Origin: Rhipidocladum racemiflorum
Taxonomy: Eukaryota; Streptophyta; Magnoliopsida; Poales; Poaceae
DNA length: 64,000 bases
Direction of reading: 5' to 3'
Assembly: GCA_036346355.1 (NCBI GenBank)
Contig: CM070569.1
Location: 57,560,561 to 57,624,560 of the forward strand
The translations under genes were made by a program, and so were the position numbers. Position 1 is the stretch's first letter. Each line of letters opens with the position of its first letter. Of this stretch, positions 24,055 to 36,927 are shown one piece after another. Below the pieces are notes generated by a model. It did not search any database. It had not been told where the DNA came from and worked only from the letters and a program-made list of their open reading frames with translations.

Positions 24055-25106
24055 AAGCCTTTTGTACTCACAGAAGTACGTACTCCCATCTTCAGTGTAC
24101 CACTTAAACGAACATATTATACTCCTTTATCACTTTCAGTATACTCCAATAATAATTCTAAGATACTCCAATATGGCATGAATGTAAAAAATTCATAGGA
24201 GCCATTTTTTGTTGTTGTTATATACCTTTTTCCACGTGTAAAAATAGTATAAACAAATTATGCTATAAATAGTGGATTTTGATGAAATTTTTCGTGGAAT
24301 TCACTTTGGAGTATCTTATAATTAGTATTATAGTATAATCAAACAGATAAAGAAGTATAATAATATCACTTTTGCAGTATATTGAGAGTGAGAGTACATA
24401 TACCACTTAAATGAATGTGTTATACTCATTTATCACATTCAATATAATTCAATAATAATTCTAATATACTACAATGCGACATTTTTGAAAAAAAAATCAT
24501 CGGATGCCTTTATTTTTTGTTATATATCCTTTTCTATATGTAAAAAGAGTATATAAACAAATTATGCTATAAAGGGTGGACTTTGACGAAATTTTTCGTG
24601 GAACTCACTTTGGGGTATCTTATAATCAGTATTAGAGTATATTCAAAAGGATAAAGAAGTATAACCATACCATTTAAGCGGTATACTGAGAGTGGGAGTA
24701 CGTACACCCAGGAGTACGAAACCATTTTCCTATATATAGTTTCGTACTCCTGGGTGTACGTACTCCCACTCTCAGTATACCGCTTAAATGATGTTGCTAT
24801 ACCTCTTTATCCTTTTAAGTATACTCTAATACTGATTATAAGATACTTCAAAGTGAATTATACGAAAAATTTCATTAAAATCCACCCTTTATAGCATAAT
24901 TTGTTTATATACTCTTTTTACATATGAAAAAGAGTATATAGCTAAAAAATAAAAGGCTGTGGTCAATTTTTTTCAACAATATCGCATTGTAATATCTTAG
25001 AATTATTATTAGAGTATACGAAAAGTGATAAAGGAGTATAACGTATTCGTTTAAGTGGTATAATGAAAGTGGGAGTACGTACTCCCAAGAGTACGGAAAA
25101 GGCTTC
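24053..25106. repeat. cluster of three foldback MITE units, two direct and one inverted
   Basis: Unit 1 (about 24053-24395), unit 2 (about 24396-24723) and an inverted unit 3 (about 24738-25106) share the words GTACGTACTCCCA, TATACTCCTTTATCACTTT, CAATAATAATTCTAA, ACAAATTATGCTATAAA and GAAATTTTTCGTGGAA. Each unit is itself close to a palindrome. Units 2 and 3 meet head to head around CATTTTCCTATATATA, giving an inverted repeat with arms of over 300 bp. Non-coding. Confidence 0.75.
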
Positions 25107-25124
25107 ATATATATATATATATAT

Positions 25125-25167
<43 letters not shown>
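25106..25167. repeat. (TA)n then (AG)n microsatellite
   Basis: About 20 bp of TA repeats run into about 42 bp of AG repeats at the right edge of the foldback cluster. Confidence 0.95.
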
Positions 25168-25171
<4 letters not shown>

Positions 25172-26781
25172 CTAGTGTACTATCGATAGTACAAATCCTC
25201 CGTGCTATAGCGTTGTGTTTGCAAAATTCGAAAACGAAATTGTTGATCTAAACTGTGCATTATGTTCATCTCATTGAAATCTCACTACCCATCAAATTTT
25301 ATATTTTTTGATTTTTTTTTCCTATTTATTTTGTATTTTTCAAAATCTATGATCTAATTAGTTGTGGAGCGGGGGAACAGCAGTGATCGCCCGGGGAATC
25401 TCGAATTCTCGATCACCAAATCGCATCACTGGTGTTTGCATAGCGTTATGTTCGAGTGCCTTTTTCTTTTCTGTCAGCTCTAGTTAATGTTAATTCCCTC
25501 CAAAAATTTCTGTAAACTTTGTGGCCGGATTTAGCGTTCGTTTGATTAGCGTAAGATCGAGTGTACCAGGCAAATACAATGCGATAACAGGCTGTAGTGA
25601 CATTGAAATCAGATTAGACTACGTTCTGAAGAGTTTTGGAGGGTTTAGAAGGAGAGTGGAGAGGATAGGCCAACGCGAAATATGGAACAGATGCGCATCA
25701 ACTGGCAATGGCATCTCCCTGTCCCGGCCCAGAATACTGTGGATTGCTTTCTTCGCTAGAGCTGATGTTTTTGTTACATGCACTCACAAATTGACACCCC
25801 TTGATGCGAAAACTTGCTATACTAATTTAGCCGAGTGATCGAGTGTCACGTAGAGGCTACCGAAATGAAAATCATCACTTTTCTAGCCCTTTCTGTCTTG
25901 TTTTATTTTTCAAATATAGTCCCTGCGAATGCATTTTACAGATTTAGCCTCTCATGGAGTGCGGAAGCTAGGCTGTCGTGCCTGGGGAGTGCGGGAGTAG
26001 GCGCTGCCACGCTCGGGGAGCATGGGCGCGTGAGCCGGCGAGCGTGGGAGCGAGCCCTGGTAACCTTCCGCGGTAGAGGAGCGCAACAGGTGACACGTGT
26101 CACCTTTCGGTACTTTTGCGGTCGGGGATGAGACTATTTTTGCATTACATTCGGAAGGGAGCTAGATTTGAAAAAAAAAACGAAGTAGATAGAGCTAGAA
26201 AAGGGATGATTTCACTCAAATGGGCTATGCTTTAATTAACTTTAATATTTACATTGCTATTTTTCTTTTTAAATGGTTTGATAACAAATACCGTGCCTTC
26301 CATTTTTTTTAAAAAAACACACTTGTAGAACCTGTGCCGTGGAACTCTATAGATAACACGAACTTACGATGTTGCATTTGTTTTTACCGTACGAAACAAG
26401 TGCATAACCCAAAAAATTACATAATGAAAATTACAGATGGATATGTTTTTTTTTCTCTCAAGGGGGGTAAATATGAGTTTGAACTAACTAGAAATTGCAC
26501 TCTCCGTGAAAAAAAGAGAGAGTATAAATGCAATATGGCGTACTAATTCAGGCGTAATGCACAAAACTGCATAAATATAACAAGTTTAAGATATCATATT
26601 ATATTAATGATCATGACTGATGTAAAGTCGTTATAACTGGACATACTATTGTGATGGATTTTAGTATTTTACATGTTACTTAGTCTTCGGAAAATCAGAC
26701 CAACATATAGAATGGACAACGAAAACAAATTTAGAAGATTTGTATCCCGCAGGGGTTGCAGTAGCTAAAAAAAAATGGTTA
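25168..26781. other. unassigned intergenic sequence
   Basis: Mixed AT-rich DNA with a moderate GC patch at 25930-26130. Open stretches of about 100 codons occur at 25521-25838 and 25835-26131, but they show no known family and no splice context. I do not call a gene. Confidence 0.3.
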
Positions 26782-27180
26782 GGCCTAGTTTGTTTTGGCT
26801 TTTTCACCGGTTTAAAAGCCAAAAAGCTTAAACCAAAACAAACGACTAGCTTTTCAGCCAGGTTTTAAAAAAGCCTAAAGTCTCTGTATAACTATAAGCC
26901 AAAAACCAGGCAAGATGTGATTTTTTTGGGTTTTTTTTATGAAATAACCTTTTGCCACTAAAAATCTCCAAAACTACCCACCAAATACCATCATATATAA
27001 ACCAAGAATCCCTCCCCCATCTCATTTATGATAATTTAGACTTTTCATCAATAAGGTACACCATTCAACCCATCAATAAATCAGGATACCAAATAAACAT
27101 GTCTTGGCTTAAAAGCTCATTAAGCCAAAATCTAGCTTTAAACTAAAAGCCAAAAAGCCTAAGTCGAAACAAACATGGCT
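26782..27180. mobile_element. Tourist-like MITE
   Basis: Left end GGCCTAGTTTGTTTTGGCTT is matched by the complement of AAACAAACATGGC at the right. AAAAGCC/GGCTTTT words are subterminal on both sides. TTA flanks at 26779-26781 and 27181-27183. Confidence 0.65.
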
Positions 27181-27199
27181 TTATGTGTGTGACCAATTG

Positions 27200-27860
27200 T
27201 TTGCCTGATCAAGAGTGAGCCTGATAGTTGGAGTTATTTGTGTCCGACAAGTTTTAGAAGATTTTCACCTGACTGAGGGTGAACATGATAGTTGGAGTTA
27301 TTTGTGGCAGCCCAACAAATTCTCCTCTGGACGGTTCTATAAACATTGCATGTCTTCTTCGAGTTTCACTTCTTTTTGCTGGTTACCACCTTGTTTGCAA
27401 GAGTAAAAGTCAACTCAAGCATAAACTCTCCCTCTGGTTAACCTTGCTTGATCGGTTTAATTCTCGAAGTCTCCTTCATCGCAAAGGAATTTGAAATGGG
27501 GGTCCGGCTTATTCTCTATGCAACTCGGATGTGGACAAAACCTTGCTTCACCTTTTCATACAATGCCTGGTTCCCGAGGAGGTTTGATCGAATCTCAATC
27601 TTTTCATCACGATGGTGTCACAAGATTGGCCTTTACCTCTTCATGCTTTCTCTTGAGCCAATCTTGCTACGCGGCCTTGCTACAGTGAGCTCTTCTCGCT
27701 TGTGTGTTGGCATATTTGGCTGCGCCAAAACGATAAGATCTTCAACTCCAGGAATTTGTCTTCGATCGCAATTTTTCCAATATTCGTTTTGATGTGAATC
27801 TTCTCCGGGCTAGAGGGAGTGAAGCCTTCGGTGGTGCTATCACTTAGTGGTTTGTACTTT
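27200..27860 (+). pseudogene. LINE ORF2 3' fragment (zinc-binding region)
   Basis: Frames in this stretch read SWSYLWQPNKFSSGRFYKH, then LWLTLLDRFNSRSLLHRKGI, as in the C-terminal region after the reverse transcriptase of plant L1 elements. Frames shift and key cysteines are missing. A 70-bp tandem duplication repeats GATAGTTGGAGTTATTTGTG at about 27219 and 27289. No poly(A) tail is seen. Confidence 0.6.
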
Positions 27861-28275
27861 GGAACCTGACCTGACTAATATCTTTTGAGTAATATATGAC
27901 TACAGGACCACTTGCAGTCTTTGCCATAAAAAAAATTGTGTGGAGCGGTGTACGCGTAGCAGCCCCAATTCAAAACGGGGAACAGAGTGGCAGAAGCATT
28001 TTGGGAAGGGGGGCCGGGGCTCTAATCATAAAGAGCACCCAGCCCATCGAAATTAACCCGGCGCACCCCCACACAGGTCAGCACGCTGCTGCTGCGGCTG
28101 CACATACAAGTTTCTCACGGGACGGGCCCTAGTTTCCTTCGATTTCTTACCGCTCAGCTCAGGAGGAGATCCAGCACGAGAACCCGTTCGCCGTCCCATA
28201 CCCGGCTCCTCGCTCCTCCACCCCCTCGTCCTCCGCCCGTTCCCCTAGAAGCTTCGGGAGGGCACCGCCGCGGCA
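27861..28275 (+). promoter_or_regulatory. ceramide glucosyltransferase upstream region and 5' leader
   Basis: GC content and C/T-rich runs rise from about 28050 to the start codon at 28276, as in a grass 5' leader. No TATA box is evident. The role is inferred from position. Confidence 0.4.
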
Positions 28276-31200
28276 ATGGCCGCAATGGAGGTTGCCGCCG
28301 ACGCGATGCTCGCCGCTGTGAGCCGCGCATTCTGCAGACCCGTCGCCGTGTTCTTCCAGATCCAGGTGAGCCCCACCTCCCCCGAGCTCTTCGCCCCCCA
28401 TCTCCTACTCTCCGCATTGCGGTCGATTCGTGGCGGCGGAGCGGAATTGTTTTGGAGGCTGCGAAAAGCGCCGGGTTTTTAAATTTTTTCCCCCCCGTCG
28501 GTGCCCTTTCGAGGAGTTTTTTGGGGCGGAGAATTTTCCTCTCCGTACCAATTGGAACTTAGCGTGAGGTTCTACCGGCGCCTGTGTGCGATAAAGGGGC
28601 AATTTTTATGCGGAAGGAAGTTGCAAAGTTTCAAAGTGCGAAACGACGAATTATTTGAGCTTTTGAACAGTTGTAATTTGGAGATGGTGATGGACTAGTT
28701 TGATTTCTACGTCTCAAGCCGGCAAATGTTTGCATACTTAGTGTAGACGCATATGCTTTATCGATTTGTCGGTTTTGTTTGGACAAGCGACGTCGATCTC
28801 AACTTGTCTTACTCGTTGTAGGTGTAATGCGTTACCATTTTTAGCCTATTAGACCTTTGTTTGATTCATTTTAACTTTTGAATGCCCATGAGAATATGAC
28901 ATGGTATATGTCCTGTAATCTAGCTTAAAGTATAGATTTTTCTTCTGAAGCTGAGTGCTTTGCATCTTACTTTACGGAGAGGTGCTTCTACGCTTTTCTT
29001 TTTTAAAGTTACATAAATATTAAAGCATAAATGAAGAGTAGATAGTGATTATCTATCCATTCGCTTGTTTCAAGATCTGTGCAATTTGTATTGGAAAGGA
29101 AAACTTATATCATTTTGGTGCTTCAACTTTACTTTTACAGTTTAAGTTTGCTCCTTGTTTCTAATGCAATTTCTCACAATTTATGTAGGGGTGTTTAATC
29201 TGCTTAACACTTGCTCTTGGTTGGGCCGTTGCTGCATCTGTCAGGTAATGTCGGCCTTCATGAAAGCAATTTGTAATCAAAATTTTCTTTGCTGTGTTTT
29301 GTTAAGGCCAGAAATCCAGCGGCAACTGATTTTATTTTACAATTGATTTTTTCTTACCAGAAAAAAAGAAATACGGAAGATGAGGCGCAAAATTGTAGAT
29401 GGAAATAGTTTTGCATTTCTTTGTGATGACGTAGATGAGCTTGAACACTCTGTTCAGGAGAAATTACCTAGGGTCTCTGTAATCATGCCCTTGAAGGGCT
29501 TTGGCGAACACAATTTGCAAAACTGGAGAACTCAGGTACGGTAGGACTGCGACATATTTAACCGTTGGTCTTTATAGTGTTAATTATTATGCTATTAACA
29601 CCCATAAAAAACAGATTACCTCTCTTTATGGGGGACCATTGGAATTCTTGTTTGTAGTAGAAAGCAAAGATGATCCAGCATATCATGCTGTTTCCCGTTT
29701 GATCACAGAGTACAAGGTTGGTGGAAGCCCTCATAAGTAAATAATAATCTTAGTCTCCCTAGTTGTGCATCTCATCTGTCCATAGTTCTCTTCATCCGTT
29801 GTAATCTTTCCAGATTATGTAATTTTCAGGACAAATTGGAGGCAAAGGTGGTTGTAGCTGGGTTCTCAACAACATGTAGCCAGAAAATTCATAATCAGTT
29901 GGTACGTGAAGGACTTCTATTAATTTGTTACATCTGCAATGCTATTAGGTATTGAAATCAATTAAAATTATAAAGGGCTGACACTTATGGTCCTCTTCTC
30001 CTTTCTGCTCTATATAAATAATGCATGGAATGTAGTTGTTCTGTACATGCACGAGGGCTGTCCGTACATAATTCTTTTACATATTTTTCTTTCCTCACTC
30101 TTTAAATCATAGTTATAAGATTCGTTGTAAACCTCTGTGAATCACAAACCGGATTCGTCGAACCCAAACCGGTTTAGGGTAGGGGTTCATGTTCGCAGTG
30201 GAAATTGGAAGAAAAAGTGCAAACCCGAATCCCGTACCGCGACTCGGACGAATTGCGTTTCTGATAACTATGCTTTAAATTATCTAAAGAATTTCAAAAG
30301 TTGATAAGCTGCAACCTGTAAGTGTTATACCTTGTAAGCATGGGGATGATGATGTTGAACAGGAATTCAAGGCCAGAAATTTCAAATTTTCTGTAGTTCT
30401 TATAGGATCATCTTTTGGTCTTATTGTCTGTTTACCAAACAAGCCCAATGAGGTGACAGTGTAATGGACTTGTGCTCATGTATTGGAACAGGTCGGTGTT
30501 GAAAAGATGCATACGGACAGCAAATATGTTTTGTTTCTGGACGATGATGTGAGACTGCATCCTGGGACAATTGGAGCTCTCACAAAAGAAATGATGAAGA
30601 ATCCTGAGGTTTGTTTTTTGCTGAACCCCCCAACCCACCCCTCCCTTTCTCACCTAACAGGTATGTTTCTTGCATCTAACAGATATTTATCCAAACTGGA
30701 TACCCCCTTGACCTACCTTCTGGCAGCTTGGGAAGCTATTGCATATATGAATATCACATGGTATGTTGATTTCTCATGATAACAGACTGTCCTGCAAAGT
30801 TATTCATTATAAAAACAGGAGGTTATGGATGGCCTGCTTTCACTGAAGTGCAAAAATGTCCAGCTAAAATTTTCATCCTACAAAGTTATTCTATATTTTT
30901 TTTTTTTTCATTCTGTTTCTGGATAGTACAACTACACTACCTTGTGCATCAAGAACTTATTCATTACCTTTTTTTTACCATTTTGGCAAAAGTTTTCTGA
31001 GGATTCTGTGATCACCATCTGATTGCTTGTGTTGAAAAGTTTGAGATACTTGACTTTTCTATTTTTTGTAACCAAAGAAAGCCGTCAGTTATTAAAAAAA
31101 TGCCCTCAAGGAACTGATGTAAAAGTATCTGTATTTTTAAGCTTCACTCTTTGATGTTGTCTTGTCCCTTGGGTCATTGACATGATGTTTATGTATTAGA

Positions 31201-33177
31201 AGTTTCCATAACCAATGTGCTGATTTGTTTGGCTGCATTAAGTCTTTTGTAAGCACATCTGATTGTGTCAAGTTAGTCTTTACTGTTCGTTAGCTAGTTA
31301 TTTAGTTCTGTAAATTACTTTTATTGATTATTGATTTTTTTCATTCATTCTCATTGCAATTTGCTGATAAGATAACAACCATATTGCAGCCTTGTTCGAT
31401 TGGATTTGCAACTGGTGGGAAGACTTTCTTTTTGTGGGGTGGCTGTATGATGGTAGGGTCTACTTTAGCCTTTCTTCTCCAAATTAAAAAATCTCTTTAT
31501 AAACTTTGATTTCATCCTATACCGTTGCTAAGACAAGTTTGTTTTAGATGCATGCTGATGACTTTCGGCAAGACCTATATGGTGTAGTCAGTGGATTGAG
31601 AGATGGTGGTTACTCAGATGATATGACCCTGGCTGCAATAGCTGGTAATGTTCTGGCATGGAATTATGTCTCTCTTTTTTGTTATATAGTTCAAAATATC
31701 TAGTATTAAACATGGAAATTTTGTGTTGAGAATGAAATACAATTTGGTACCTTATTTTCTATGTTTAATGGCAGCTCCACAACAGAAGCTTATCCTTTTT
31801 CCTCTTTAAGGGCTTTTGCCCATATCAAATTTTGTGCTACCCTCGGTGCATACATTTTGGCCGCACAACATTTTCCTGCAAATAAGTGTAGTGCATCCTT
31901 TACAGGGCAGCATAAAAGGCTAATATCTTCGCCACCTGTTGCTGTGTTTCCACACCCTCTTGCAAGTGATCTTAGCTTCTCCAGGTACTGCAAATCTTAC
32001 ACTGCAAACATATTCATCTCACCACAGTCAATAAATTGTATGCTTCGTAAGTCTTGACTAATATCACCTTTCCTATATGCATATTTCGTTTTGATGCAGA
32101 TACTGGAATTATTTAAGGAAACAAACTTTTGTTCTTGAATCGTATGTATCAAAGGTCAACTGGATGATGAACCGTGCACTTTTTGCTTCACATTGCTATC
32201 TGTCATGGGGATTTGTTTGGCCCTATTTTATGGCTTTGGTGCATATTGTGACTGCTCTCAGAGCACCATACAGCGCAATTTTAAAGGAAGCATCTGACTC
32301 ATCTTGCGGTCAGTGCCCTCTCCCTCTCTCCCCCCTCCGTCTCTCTGATTCATCACTGCAGGTAGTGTTATTGCTGGGCAAGTCCATACAATGAACTGTA
32401 TTAATTGTTGTGTGTTCTGGCTCTGGCATATTGCTATACTCTAATTATAACAAATACACCTCCACCTGCCTGTGGTCAAAATTTCTCATCCAACTTTTTT
32501 TTTATCGTGTGGTGGCATGCTATTCCAGGTCTGAAACTAGTGAGCTGCTTGTTAATATGCACTCTCACAGAACTTGTTTCAATGTGGAATTTGACGAAGG
32601 TGGAAATTCAACTCTGCAACATGTTGTCTCCAGAAGGACCAAAAGTCTCCCTTGGTTCATATAACTGGGGGCTTGTGAGTGTCTCTTCCAAAGCGCCATT
32701 TCAGGGGCCTTGAGTTTCCTGTGGTCATGATTTTTGCTAAACTTCATTTTGGTTGGACTTCAATTTCAGGTCTTCGTTGCTGTGTTGGTAGACAATTTCC
32801 TGTACCCTATATCTGCATTCCGGTCTCATTTTTCCCAATCAATTAATTGGTCTGGTATCAGGTACTACCTGAGAGATGGAAAAATATACAAGGTACACAA
32901 CATATTTTGTACGCGTTTTCTCTGATGATAAACCATTTTCTGCTGCATTCTTTTAAGAAAATTCACCTGGTAAAAGGAGCTTTGTTTCAGCGCCTATATA
33001 CACCTCATTTTGATTGTTACGGTTTTGTAGATTGAAAGAGAGAACAGTTCGAAGTATACTGATCTTGGAGGGAAGCATCTATATGGAAAGAGGACATACC
33101 CCCCTAGAACATCATTGATTGGTTACTTGTCAAGAACTTTAGCACAATGGCACCAGCCAAAGAAGTACGATGTCTAG
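28276..33177 (+). CDS. GCS: ceramide glucosyltransferase (GT family 21)
   Basis: This enzyme transfers glucose from UDP-glucose to ceramide to make glucosylceramide, at ER/Golgi membranes. Fourteen GT-AG exons join in phase: 28276-28365, 29189-29244, 29361-29535, 29615-29716, 29830-29901, 30492-30608, 30683-30760, 31390-31452, 31548-31644, 31906-31984, 32100-32308, 32529-32674, 32770-32892, 33031-33177. The product is 517 residues, close to other plant enzymes. An N-terminal membrane anchor lies at about residues 31-48. Acidic catalytic motifs are VESKDD (122-127), LDDDVR (181-186) and YSDDMTL (273-279). RYW in FSRYWNYLRK (near 309) takes the place of the (Q/R)XXRW motif. Three hydrophobic segments follow near 330-450 (WGFVWPYFMALVHIV, LKLVSCLLICTL, WGLVFVAVLVDNFL). 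Intron 1 holds a Mutator-type MITE and intron 5 a hAT-type one. The family call is firm; exon edges are from inspection. Confidence 0.93.
28977..29110 (+). mobile_element. Mutator-type MITE, copy 2, in GCS intron 1
   Basis: It starts GAGAGGTGCTTCTACGCTTTT, then ATATTAAAGCATAAATGAAGAG and CAAGATCTGTGCAATTTGTA. The same family occurs at 18612 and, reversed, at 59843. The right end is eroded. Confidence 0.6.
30108..30272. mobile_element. hAT-type MITE in GCS intron 5
   Basis: The 165-bp element has perfect 9-bp inverted ends CATAGTTAT and ATAACTATG. A perfect 8-bp target duplication CTTTAAAT lies at 30100-30107 and 30273-30280. An 8-bp duplication is diagnostic of hAT insertion. Confidence 0.8.
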
Positions 33178-34670
33178 GAAGGCCAACCAGATATTCAGTC
33201 CTCAATTTTGTGGGGCATCTTGTTGTACACTCCTTTTTTTTTGTTTTCATCTTGTTTTTACTTTTCTTCTACGATTATTCATTGATCGTTAGGCTCTCAT
33301 TGAATTTGGTGTTCAAGCAGCGTCACCCCAAAGGTTTGCACCTCATAGTTCTTGTAACATTGTAGATATGTAACTAGCTGATTGAAAAGGTGAAATGTTC
33401 CACATTGGTTCGTTGATTCGTCCTATTTATTCACAGACGTTTTTCCAGTTGTTTGAGAATGGGAGCAAGTGCAATCTGATTGATGGATGTCGTTTCTGTT
33501 GGCTACTGTTGGTGGATGTGGTTCTACATATTCTGATTGCAGTTTCATAAAACTTTGTCAGGTCAAACATGTGGAGCCTGATAACGCGTGCAAGCGTATT
33601 GTTCAATATTTTAATCGATCGAAGTTTTGTCGGTTGACATGCGGACAGCCCTGAACAGTAAACTAGAAAGATGCATACGCGGTCGTTCTCAAAATCAGTT
33701 TCCTATACCGTCTATACTCGATTTAGCAACCCCAAAATAGGATATAGTCGCAAAATATGTAGTTGAATTGGCATCTATTATAAGAATGGAGTCAAAGTTT
33801 TGATGTCGCAAGATTCTCGAGTTGCAGTTTCTATTCGGAATGATGGGTAGCAAATTGGCAATTGATCATGTCCTCCGACCGCGCACGTCGCATCTCGTTA
33901 GGAATAAATATATTGTCATATGCAGCAAAATGCGCATTATTCATACCATTTTCAACTGGAAGGCCATGTCGGACTCGTCTACGGAGAGACCACATTATTG
34001 GCATCCATTCCATTCCAAGGCCTACGTTTGCACGGATGTGACCCGTGGGAAATGAAAATACCAGCCGGCTGCTGCTGCTTGTCTCGTATTCTCCTAATGC
34101 CACGGTTTGTCCACACTTACGCACGCATACTCCGTATATTATATCCTGTAGATTCCGGCTCGTTCGTTGTATTCATGTCATTTCCGCCGACGTACTTGCT
34201 TTGAAAATAACCACGTCGTCCGATCTTGCTCAGCCCGTTGATACACCTCAAGTAATTTGTCACGCTCCATTTGCATAACTGAGCATGCGGCGCGGTGGTA
34301 AGCGTCCTTCCTGAGTCATTGTCGAGCCAATGATGTGGCTTCGATCTCTCCCCGCGCGTGTGTCGTTCGGCGGTGTTTTTCCTTGAAAATTACATAATAG
34401 TCTTTTTTTGCGGTGAGATCTCTGAAAATCCGCGTGATTTTTAGCACCGAGCGGATTACAGGCCACACATCTAAGTACATTACATGGGCAAACTGAATAA
34501 TTCTAATGGTGATTGGTGAACTATAGAATCGTGTGATATTACGTTACCAAACACGGTAGGTACAATCCTAATAAGTTTGCAGCAGTTGAGTCATGCATAC
34601 ACGAATCCGTGCTTTGGAGAAGGATCGGTCCGGTCTGGTTCAGCAATGCCGCCATCACTTCCACCGTGAA
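33178..34670 (+). other. GCS 3' flank and unassigned intergenic sequence
   Basis: The first few hundred bases probably hold the 3' UTR. From about 33560 on I see no gene and no repeat with definable ends. Short open stretches on both strands show no family. Confidence 0.35.
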
Positions 34671-36896
34671 GGTCCTCTTAATGATGCTTAAATAAATTCA
34701 TGCCATTCTATTCTATTTTCATCCTTTTGGGCGAATGATTTGGTCGAATTTTGTTTTCTTCGTCCTAATCCCATGAATTTGGAGCACTCTGTGTTAACCG
34801 TCGAACCGCCAACTAGAAACGGTGGTCATGAGGAAATGAGCACGTGAACGCGGTGAAACGAAAGAGAACGGTAGTACTCTCGCAGCCAAGTTTGTAAGTT
34901 GTATTTATTTAATGGCTTTCTCAACGAATATATGACGTATTTTATGTTCTAATATAAAATTAGCGTGATGTTTCTTCTATATCCCTAACAAATATCCATC
35001 TTTCTTTTATAATATCTACATGCACACATTAAAAATACATTCAAAAAAGGTTCTCTAATGATGCTTAAATAACGGGCATGGTTATTTTAAGGTTAATCTT
35101 AAACTAACAAATTGAATGTCACCTCCCCCTAGGATGCAAGTGTCATGTTCTCCATCCATCATCCATTTCTCTTTTTCCTACTCACTTCCCCCACTCCCTT
35201 ATTCCCCCTCTAACACAAAAATAATTAAAATTAGAACATTTAAACTTTGAAAATTTTAAATAGAAAGTTTCAACTCAAATTTAAAACTAAAAAAAACTTA
35301 AATAAAAAATTTCAAATTAGGAAGTTTTAACTCGAAAAGTTTCAACACGAAGAGTTTTAAATCAAACAATTTCACATAAGAAAGCTTCAAATGAGAAAGT
35401 TTCAAATCAAAAAGTTTCAACTCGAAAAATTTCAAACCAAAAGTTTCAGCTCATAAAACTTTTGATTCAAAGCTTTCGGTTCGAAAAGTTTTAATTTAAA
35501 ACTTTTTGTGTTGAAACTTCCTAATTTGAAATGTTTTTCAAACCGAAAACTTTAAGTTTTAATTACTGGATAGGAAGTTTCAAAAACTTTATATTTGAAA
35601 ACTGTCAATTCAAAAAAATTTGGTTCAAAAACTTTTAATTCAAAAAAAATTATTTTAATAAGTTTCATTTTGAAAAAACTTCCGGCTCGAAAAGTTTCGA
35701 CGAAAAAAGTTTTGGCTAGAAAAGTTTCAACTAAAATTTTTTTGGTTTGCAATGTTTTGACTATAAAATTTCAAGTCAGAAATTTTGCATTAAATATAGT
35801 ACTTAATAATAATAATAATAATAATTAAATATAGTACTTAACAATTTCAAATCAAAAGGTTTCAACTGGGAAATTTTCAAATAAAAAAGTTTCAACTCGA
35901 AAAATTTTAAATCAAAAAGTTTTAGCTCATAAACTTTCGATTCAAAGCTTTTGGTTCGAAAAGTTTTGATTTAAAACTTTTTATGTTGAAACTTACTAAT
36001 TTGAAAAGTTTTTCAAACCAAAAACTTTAAGTTTTGATTACTGGATAGGGAAATTTCAAAAACTTTATATTTGAAAACTGTCAATTCAAAAAAAAAAATT
36101 GGTTCGAAAACTTTCAGTTGAAATAAATTTATTTTGAAAAGTTTCGATTTGAAAAAACTTTCGACTCAAAAAGTTTCAGCTCAAAAACTTTCGGCTCGAA
36201 AAGTTTCAACTAAAAAAACTTTCGGCTCGAAAAGTTTCAACTAAAAAAACTTTCGGTTTGCAATGTTTTGATTATAAAATTTCAAGTCAGAAATTTTCAA
36301 ATTCGTTCAAAATTTCAACTCTAAAATTTTTAACTCAAATAAAAAATTTCCGAAAGACGGCAGACGAATGAAAACAACCAAGAAATGTATCCGTCTGGGA
36401 TCGATCGATGCGTACAAACCACAAAGAAATTCTCCTCTACATGTGCTCTTCCTCTCCAATTACGACATGTGTCGCGTAAAGAATGTCTATGGCGGGAGCG
36501 CACGACAACACCATTGCGAATGATCGTAAAATAACAAAAGCCTTAAATAAATCCATGCCATTCTATTCTATTTTTGTCCTTTTGGGCGAATGATTCAGTT
36601 GAATTTCGTTTTCTTCATCTTAATCCCACGAATATGGAGCACTCCGTGTTGCCCGTCGAACCACCAACTAGAAACGGTGGTCACGATGAAATGAGCACGT
36701 GAACGCGGTGAAACGAAAGAGAGCGGTAGTACTCCCGCGACCAGGTTTGTAAGTCGCATTTATTTAATAGCTTTCTCAACGAATATAAGACATATTTTAT
36801 GTTCTAATACAAAATTAGCGTGATGTTCTCTCTATATCCTTAATAAATATCCATCTTTATTTTATAATCTCTATATGCATGCATTAAATATAGTAC

Positions 36897-36910
<14 letters not shown>
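34671..36910. repeat. nested direct duplication enclosing an AAAGTTTC array
   Basis: A segment at about 34686-35042 (CTTAAATAAATTCATGCCATTC... to the ACATGCACACATTAA region) recurs at about 36541-36892 in the same orientation with roughly one change in ten. The short word ATGATGCTTAAATA borders the first copy on both sides (34677 and 35056). Between the copies is the AAAGTTTC array at 35220-36350. Confidence 0.7.
35220..36350. repeat. degenerate AAAAGTTTCAACTCG short-unit array, internally duplicated
   Basis: Imperfect units of about 10-16 bp such as AAAAGTTTCAACTCG and AAACTTTCGGCTCG run for over 1 kb. Within it, a block of about 380 bp at 35404-35790 is repeated at about 35890-36300, both carrying ATTACTGGATAGG and TTTGCAATGTTTTGA in the same order. 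Open frames here are low-complexity and not genes. Confidence 0.75.

Positions 36911-36927
<17 letters not shown>

Noticed and set aside
25521..26131. Two adjacent open frames of about 100 codons
   Set aside because: No recognisable domain, atypical composition and no splice or promoter context.
28154..28417. Antisense open frames over GCS exon 1
   Set aside because: Shadow of the GC-rich exon; Arg/Gly-rich low-complexity product.
35552..35828. Open frames in the AAAGTTTC array
   Set aside because: Short-unit repeats open in several frames; protein is low complexity.
34671..36910. LTR retrotransposon bounded by 360-bp direct repeats
   Set aside because: Repeats lack TG...CA ends, no primer-binding site or polypurine tract is present, and the interior is a short-unit array.
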